From Aliiglaciecola sp. 3_MG-2023 (lineage in GTDB: Bacteria > Pseudomonadota > Gammaproteobacteria > Enterobacterales > Alteromonadaceae): a DNA stretch of 64,000 bases. Below the pieces are notes generated by a model, which did no database searches, was not told where the DNA came from, and worked only from the letters and a program-made list of their open reading frames with translations. A program made the translations under genes and the position numbers. The stretch lies in NCBI RefSeq assembly GCF_030548205.1, contig NZ_JAUORV010000001.1, positions 355,418-419,417 on the forward strand. Direction: 5' to 3'. Of this stretch, positions 58,793 through 64,000 are shown one piece after another. The stretch's first letter is position 1, and every line of letters begins with the position of its first letter.

Positions 58793-59401
58793 TTACAGCC
58801 AAAGAAAAGTCATAAAAACACTCATGAATAGACTCCCCCAGTAAAGTATTCCCGGCAAAATCAGCAACCCATTAAACCAACTTAGTCTGTTATTTTGCTC
58901 TGCTTGTGGGTCGTCACAAACTAGATTGATGCGCTTCTGAATATATAAAATAGGCAGCAATTGTAAGCCAAGGGTGACCATAAAAAGCAATACAAAGGGT
59001 GCGAGTTGATCAGTGGTAGGCTCCCACTGATTGGTTACCACAGACACGACAATGGATATCACATAAAGAGTAGCCATCAAACCTGAAGCTTTGTCTGGGA
59101 GATGTTTTGACTGTAAGGCATCATTGACTTGGGTAAACAGTGAATGAATAAAAAACAGATTAAAAATGGCACGCAATATGGGGATACACGAAAAATCACT
59201 GTTATCTCTGTATAATTTCCAATTGCGATAAAACCAAAATAAAAGGTAAAGGTTAAGGGTACAAAAGGACAAAATAACTAATTTACTGCGAGACACCACG
59301 TAAAAGGCATTATTCTCAATCAAGTTATGCAAGCTTGCGCTAGCTAGCTCCGCTTTGGGGGCGGTATACGGGCTCTCATCTTTAATATTAGTTAACGACA
59401 T
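58793..59401 (-). CDS. DUF4234-like membrane protein
   Basis: 202 residues with five or so membrane helices. The segment FYVVSRSKLVILSFCTLNLYLLFWFYRNWKLYRD resembles the DUF4234 pattern (K..ILS..T.GLY..YW.Y..WK). The first 30 residues are soluble (YTAPKAELASAS). It is probably the leader of the MoxR operon or co-transcribed with it, since only 12 bp separate it from the RDD gene. No function is known. Confidence 0.72.
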   Translation of the reverse strand: MSLTNIKDESPYTAPKAELASASLHNLIENNAFYVVSRSKLVILSFCTLNLYLLFWFYRNWKLYRDNSDFSCIPILRAIFNLFFIHSLFTQVNDALQSKHLPDKASGLMATLYVISIVVSVVTNQWEPTTDQLAPFVLLFMVTLGLQLLPILYIQKRINLVCDDPQAEQNNRLSWFNGLLILPGILYWGSLFMSVFMTFLWL

Positions 59402-59508
59402 GAACTTCCTTGTACTAACGGCATTACAAACTGAGCACAGGCTCGCCTTCCATTGAGTATGCCATAAACATCTTGCAAATCCAGTAATTTAAAACGGCTA
59501 ACCTAGCC

Positions 59509-60627
59509 TTAAGTTAAGCGATCATATTGGGTAAAACACTTGTACAATTGGGTACCACTTAACACTGACGCAGAAGGAAAGTGCAATATTGGAATCAAGT
59601 CACATGGCGCACAAATGGTTTCAGTTCCCCGTTCATTTTCTAATTCGTCCACATTCAGTACTTTAGCCAAAGGTTGCCCTTTCTTTACTTCCAAACCAGG
59701 TTTAGCTAAATACTCCACCATTCCCCCCTGGTGAGTATATAAGATTTTGTAATTGTTCAAGGTAACTGCCACTCGTTGCATGTTTTTGGGTGTGTATTGC
59801 GCATCCACTAAACACCCTTTGGCATTCAAATAAGACAGAATACTTTGTGCATCATACAGACCCTCCTCAAAACTAATGACTTCTTGAGATCCCATCTCTA
59901 AGGTAAATGCCTCAACGTCAAACTGAATTGGGCTGGTTCTTTTTTCAGTTAATAAATCTTGTAAGCTCCACCAATGGCAAAAGGTTGCTTCATCCAGGGC
60001 ACCAGCAAATTTATTGGGAATGAGAATGACATGTGGAATATTAAACAAGGCGGCAGAAGCCTTAGCATACTCTGGCACATAAATATGCCTTGTGGAGACA
60101 GGACCATTGTGCAAATCAATAACAATATCGGCATCAAAGGCAAGTTGTTGTAACTTCAAATTGAGTTGTTGGGCCAATCCTAATCCCCAAGTATCCGTCA
60201 ACTTTTCATCAATTTTCTGTTTAATCGCCTGACGAAAACGAGATTTAATGGACCCTATGGATTCGCCTTCATCAACAGTATCAACAAACTCAGTAACCAA
60301 GACTTGATCATAATAATACCCTCTATTCCAATTTGTACCATTAATGGGATCAAATCGCCCTAAAGTATATTCCCCCGCTTTAATATTTGTTCCAACAGGA
60401 TTACAGTTAGGCACTAGGGTAATCTCACCACAAATATCGAGGCTTTTAAGGGTTTGGATTAAATGATAGATCACGACATTACCCTGAACTTCAGCGCCAT
60501 GAATTGAGCTTTGCACATATACTTTAGGGCCAGGTTGATTACCCTTAAAACGATACAAGGGCACATTCATATTCCTACCCGAGGCATTTTGAGCAACAAC
60601 AAGATATTCTTTGGAAAACTGATTCAT
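59509..60627 (-). CDS. Succinylglutamate desuccinylase/aspartoacylase family protein
   Basis: 372 residues. Zinc-ligand motifs of the M14-like family are present: H43-GAE46 in SSIHGAEVQGN and the His of VIDLHNG, with a catalytic Glu in LEMGSQEV. The C-terminus carries the beta domain typical of AGE/aspartoacylases (GGMVEYLAKPGLEVKKGQPLAKV). It should deacylate an N-acyl amino acid or related amide in the cytosol. It stands alone, divergent from the photolyase genes. Confidence 0.9.
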   Translation of the reverse strand: MNQFSKEYLVVAQNASGRNMNVPLYRFKGNQPGPKVYVQSSIHGAEVQGNVVIYHLIQTLKSLDICGEITLVPNCNPVGTNIKAGEYTLGRFDPINGTNWNRGYYYDQVLVTEFVDTVDEGESIGSIKSRFRQAIKQKIDEKLTDTWGLGLAQQLNLKLQQLAFDADIVIDLHNGPVSTRHIYVPEYAKASAALFNIPHVILIPNKFAGALDEATFCHWWSLQDLLTEKRTSPIQFDVEAFTLEMGSQEVISFEEGLYDAQSILSYLNAKGCLVDAQYTPKNMQRVAVTLNNYKILYTHQGGMVEYLAKPGLEVKKGQPLAKVLNVDELENERGTETICAPCDLIPILHFPSASVLSGTQLYKCFTQYDRLT

Positions 60628-60778
60628 TTACAGACTCAAACTATCTATACAACATTTATGATTACGGTAAATGAATCACAACAGTTGTACAAATTAATAT
60701 GTGTTTTTGTGAGATCCGTTTTTGTTTAAAACAGGTATTTATTCATTGTATTTTTGATTAACCATAAGGATTTTAGCT

Positions 60779-62209
60779 TTGAGTAACCCAGTTACCATAA
60801 TGTGGTTTCGTCAAGACCTTCGCCTGCGCGACAACCCGGCACTGCGCGAGGCCTGTAACAATGGCGATGTTATTCCTGTTTATATTTATGACGATTGCAA
60901 TGCCGAAAGTTTCAGTCCAGGCGCTGCCAGTAAATGGTGGCTACATCATTCATTGCACAGCCTTAATAAGTCGTTGGATGGAAAATTACACATAGCTCGC
61001 GGCAATCCCATCGATGCATTACAAAAAATGATTGCGCAAACCGGGGCTCATCAAGTGGTATGGAATCGCTGTTACGAACCTTGGCAAATTCATCGTGATA
61101 AAGCGATTAAACAGCAATTGAAAGAGCAAGAGGTTGAAGTTAACAGCTTTAACGGATCCTTATTGTGGGAGCCATGGACGATAATGAATCAAAGTGGTAC
61201 GCCTTATAAAGTTTTTACCCCTTTCTACCGCAAAGGGTGTTTAAAAGCTCCCTCTCCTCGTTCAGTTGAAGCTTCACCCAAACAGCCTAATTTTATGTAT
61301 CAAAAAAACCTTGATGCAGGCATAGATAGCCTTGAATTGTTGCCTAAAATTAGCTGGTATAAACAGATGCAACAGCAGTGGCAACCAGGCGAGGAAGGAG
61401 CTGGCGTTGCATTAAGTGAGTTTTTACATGATCCCGTAAATGATTATAAACAAGCCCGCGATGTGCCTAGCCTGAGTGGCACTTCGCACCTGTCACCGCA
61501 TTTACATTTTGGTGAAATTTCCCCTAACCAAGTTTGGTATGCCACCTTGCATAAGTTTAACGGCAGTATGGATAACGCCGATATGGATTGCTTTTTAAGT
61601 GAAATAGGTTGGCGTGAATTTAGTTATTATTTGCTGTATCACTTCCCTACTTTACCCAGTGAAAACTACAACGCCAAATTTAACCAATACCAGTGGCGTG
61701 GCCGCAACAATGACTTGGAAGCGTGGCAACAAGGTCAGACGGGCGTGCCCATTGTGGATGCGGGCATGCGCGAGCTTTGGCAAACGGGTTACATGCATAA
61801 TCGAGTGCGTATGATAGTCGGCTCCTATTTAGTTAAAAATTTGCGAACACACTGGCATCATGGCGAAAGTTGGTTTTGGGACTGTTTATTAGATGCGGAT
61901 CTAGCGGCTAATAGTGCGAGTTGGCAATGGGTAGCCGGTTCTGGTGCTGATGCCTCACCTTTTTTCAGAATATTTAACCCTGTGACCCAAGGCGAAAAAT
62001 TCGATACTCAAGGGGAATACGTCCGTCATTATTGCCCTGAATTGAAACATCTTCCCAATAAATATATCCACAAACCTTGGGATGCGCCTCAGGATGTATT
62101 ACGTGAAGCGGGGATCTGTCTTGGAAAAGACTACCCTCATCCTTTAGTGGATTTAAAAGCGTCCCGCCAACAGGCTTTAGATGCCTATGAAGCTGTTAAA
62201 AACGCCTAA
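60779..62209 (+). CDS. phrB: Deoxyribodipyrimidine photolyase (cryptochrome/photolyase class I)
   Basis: The start is TTG, supported by AAGGA 7 bases ahead. It has 476 residues. The antenna domain begins IMWFRQDLRLRDNPAL; the FAD domain contains HLHFGEISPNQVW, EIGWREFSYYLL, VDAGMRELWQTGYMHNRVRM, ASWQWVAGSGADASPFFRIFNPVTQGEKFD. The usual FAD-binding and electron-path tryptophans are in place. It repairs cyclobutane pyrimidine dimers with blue light. A second photolyase-family gene follows after 22 bp, so the two are co-transcribed. Confidence 0.94.
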   Translation: MSNPVTIMWFRQDLRLRDNPALREACNNGDVIPVYIYDDCNAESFSPGAASKWWLHHSLHSLNKSLDGKLHIARGNPIDALQKMIAQTGAHQVVWNRCYEPWQIHRDKAIKQQLKEQEVEVNSFNGSLLWEPWTIMNQSGTPYKVFTPFYRKGCLKAPSPRSVEASPKQPNFMYQKNLDAGIDSLELLPKISWYKQMQQQWQPGEEGAGVALSEFLHDPVNDYKQARDVPSLSGTSHLSPHLHFGEISPNQVWYATLHKFNGSMDNADMDCFLSEIGWREFSYYLLYHFPTLPSENYNAKFNQYQWRGRNNDLEAWQQGQTGVPIVDAGMRELWQTGYMHNRVRMIVGSYLVKNLRTHWHHGESWFWDCLLDADLAANSASWQWVAGSGADASPFFRIFNPVTQGEKFDTQGEYVRHYCPELKHLPNKYIHKPWDAPQDVLREAGICLGKDYPHPLVDLKASRQQALDAYEAVKNA

Positions 62210-62231
62210 ATGACAGGATTAAATTAACGCC

Positions 62232-63773
62232 ATGGCTAACACCTTAAGACTCATTCTCGCAGATCAGCTAAGTATGTCATTAGCCAGCTTACAAGACTGC
62301 GACAAAAACAACGATTTGATTCTACTGGCGGAAGTGAAAGCCGAGGCCAATTACGTAAAACATCATAAAAAGAAAATCGCGTTTTTGTTTTCTGCTATGC
62401 GTCATTTTGCTGAAGCACTAACCAATTCAGGTTATCAAGTTCGCTACATCAAATATGATGATCCTGACAACCAAGGCTGCTTATTCAAAGAAGTGGCACG
62501 GGCTACTCAAAACGCAAACATTGAACAAATCGCGCTGACTTTTCCAGGCGAATATCGTGTTTTGGAAGATTTTAAGAGTTGGCAACAAAAGTTAGATATT
62601 CCCGTCACAATCATGGACGATGACCGATTTTTAAGTCATATCGATGATTTTGCCAAGTGGGCAAAAGACAAAAAACAGCTGCGAATGGAGTTTTTTTATC
62701 GGCAAATGCGGCAAACAACAATGACGTTAATGGAGGCCGATCAACCCAGCGGAGGAAAATGGAATTACGATAGCGCTAACCGCAATGCCATGGATAAAGA
62801 TGTTGAAATTCCTACTCATACCCAATTTAAACCCGACCAAATCACCGAAGACGTATTACAACTAGTGGAAACTGAATTTGCAGACCATTTTGGCAATTTG
62901 CAGAATTTTCATTTTGCCACCACGCGTAAGCAGGCTCTGGGGGTTTTACAGGACTTTGTAACAGAAAGACTGGTCAACTTTGGCCAATACCAAGATGCCA
63001 TGGTGCAAGGTAAACCCTGGTTATTCCACTCGCATATCAGTTTTTATTTAAATTGCGGCTTGCTGCTACCAAGAGAAGTTATCGAACTTGCAGAGAATGC
63101 CTATCATAATGGCGATGCGCCGCTGAATTCTGTTGAGGGATTTATTCGTCAAGTGCTTGGTTGGCGTGAGTATGTAAGAGGAATTTACTGGCTGAAAATG
63201 CCCGATTACAAAAAACAAAATGCCCTTCATGCCCAGCGTACGTTACCAGAGTTTTTCTGGAGTGCAGAAACGGATATGAACTGTTTGCAACAATGTATCA
63301 GTGAAACACGCGATAATGCCTATGCTCATCATATACAGCGACTGATGATTCTAGGAAACTTTTTGTTATTGTCTGGCGTGCATCCTGACGATGTCAATGA
63401 GTGGTATTTAATTGTCTATGCCGATGCCTATGAATGGGTGGAAATGCCGAATGTAAGCGGCATGATTTTATACGCTGATGGCGGACTGCTCGCCAGTAAA
63501 CCCTATGCAGCCAGTGGTAGCTATATTAATAAAATGTCGAATTACTGCCAGCATTGCCATTACAACGTTAAACAGAAAAACGGTCCTCAGGCCTGCCCCT
63601 TCAATTATCTTTATTGGGATTTTCTAGATCGTAACCGCGAAAAGCTTGCCACAAACCCAAGGTTAGGCATGCCATTCGCCACGTTGAATAAGATGAAAGA
63701 CGATAAATTAAGGCATATTCGCCAAGACAGCGAAATATTTTTTAAGGCGTTAGATAATAACGAACGCGTGTAG
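62232..63773 (+). CDS. Iron-sulfur (6-4)-type photolyase, FeS-BCP/CryB-like
   Basis: 513 residues. The N-terminal antenna part starts LRLILADQLS and contains EVKAEANYVKHHKKKIAFLFSAMRHFA. The catalytic part has GWREYVRGIYW and HHIQRLMILGNFLLLSGVHPDDVNEWYLIVYADAYEWVEMPNV. The cysteines MNC, YCQHC and QACPF give the four ligands of a [4Fe-4S] cluster found in bacterial FeS-BCP photolyases such as Agrobacterium PhrB. It probably repairs (6-4) photoproducts, complementing the CPD enzyme encoded upstream. Confidence 0.93.
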   Translation: MANTLRLILADQLSMSLASLQDCDKNNDLILLAEVKAEANYVKHHKKKIAFLFSAMRHFAEALTNSGYQVRYIKYDDPDNQGCLFKEVARATQNANIEQIALTFPGEYRVLEDFKSWQQKLDIPVTIMDDDRFLSHIDDFAKWAKDKKQLRMEFFYRQMRQTTMTLMEADQPSGGKWNYDSANRNAMDKDVEIPTHTQFKPDQITEDVLQLVETEFADHFGNLQNFHFATTRKQALGVLQDFVTERLVNFGQYQDAMVQGKPWLFHSHISFYLNCGLLLPREVIELAENAYHNGDAPLNSVEGFIRQVLGWREYVRGIYWLKMPDYKKQNALHAQRTLPEFFWSAETDMNCLQQCISETRDNAYAHHIQRLMILGNFLLLSGVHPDDVNEWYLIVYADAYEWVEMPNVSGMILYADGGLLASKPYAASGSYINKMSNYCQHCHYNVKQKNGPQACPFNYLYWDFLDRNREKLATNPRLGMPFATLNKMKDDKLRHIRQDSEIFFKALDNNERV

Positions 63774-64000
63774 GCGGTGGCTTTAGCCCCGAGAAAAATA
63801 TGACCTGTAGTCGGCGGCTTTAGCCCCGAGGATTGTTTTCATTCCTCCATGTCCCCCCATGGCCTAAAGACCATGCTACAGGGTGATTGATTCATCCATG
63901 GGGTGATTCTGTTGTAGGCGGGTGCTTTAGCCCCGAGGATTGTTTTCATTCCTCCATGTCCCCCCATGGCCTAAAGACCATGCTACAGGGTGATTGATTC
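63768..64000. repeat. REP-like repeats: one partial and two tandem copies
   Basis: TGTAGGCGG-type palindromes with CTTTAGCCCC start at about 63770, 63806 and 63913. The last two belong to an 88-bp unit repeated identically with a 107-bp period (63806-63893 and 63913-64000); each also contains CATGGCCTAAAGACCATG-type palindromes. Both palindromes are flanked by GTAG. They are the inverted counterpart of the repeat at 1132-1250. The window ends inside or at the edge of the second copy. Confidence 0.85.

Overview
The window looks like chromosomal DNA of a marine gammaproteobacterium of the Alteromonadales, close to Paraglaciecola, Glaciecola or Alteromonas. The reasons are the low-to-middle GC content, large TonB-dependent receptors, a DUF3718 protein, an MSHA-like pilin, a PEP-CTERM protein, a BaeSR-type two-component system, a large REP-associated (Y1/HUH) transposase, and REP-like palindromes. 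This placement is inferred from gene content only. There is no rRNA, CRISPR array or prophage. One tRNA with a CAU anticodon is present.

Layout. 0-4.4 kb: a truncated response regulator with a CheC-like domain, a REP-like repeat, three small or uncharacterised genes including a DUF945 protein, and a tRNA with a clear promoter. 4.6-9.8 kb: a minus-strand cluster of an unusual PEBP-YHYH lipoprotein, a small exported protein and BaeS/BaeR-like signalling proteins. 9.9-11.4 kb: a REP-type transposase between short TGGACAG repeats. 11.5-20.5 kb: a PAS-GGDEF-EAL protein, an MFS exporter, a GST, a TIGR01777 epimerase, a lone type IV pilin, a twice-frameshifted Sel1-repeat pseudogene, a cytochrome b561 and a nitroreductase. 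20.7-23.2 kb: a bufferin operon (bufA-bufB-bufC-doxX), which makes a copper-sequestering RiPP. 23.8-27.4 kb: isolated genes, including DUF2891, PEP-CTERM and glutaredoxin-like proteins.

27.6-38.9 kb is the most notable block. It is one minus-strand unit encoding a PrpR-like sigma-54 activator, a TonB-dependent receptor, a class III CoA-transferase, an HMG-CoA-lyase-type enzyme and the two subunits of a hydantoinase/oxoprolinase (HyuA, HyuB). A methylmalonyl-CoA-epimerase-like VOC protein lies just upstream. A well-spaced sigma-54 promoter and repeated TTTGAAAT/ATTTCAAA sites precede the regulator. I read it as a self-regulated import and catabolism pathway for an unidentified organic acid, lactam or ring compound.

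39-44.6 kb: a membrane-anchored LytTR regulator diverges from a second TonB-dependent receptor followed by a Tat-exported M24 peptidase-like lipoprotein. Direct repeats with an exact 20-bp period occur in front of both the regulator and the receptor. 44.6-52 kb: an orphan contractile-injection-type tail-tube protein, a dihaem cytochrome c-rhodanese fusion, a DUF2721 protein, a periplasmic binding protein, a 471-aa uncharacterised conserved protein, and HemN with an FNR-like box. 52-59.4 kb: a tight operon with 4-bp overlaps (RDD, SpoIIM-like, DUF4129-like, DUF4350, MoxR ATPase, DUF58) preceded by a small membrane protein. 59.5-64 kb: an aspartoacylase-family protein, two photolyase-family genes in tandem, and REP-like repeats that match the one at the start of the window in inverted orientation.
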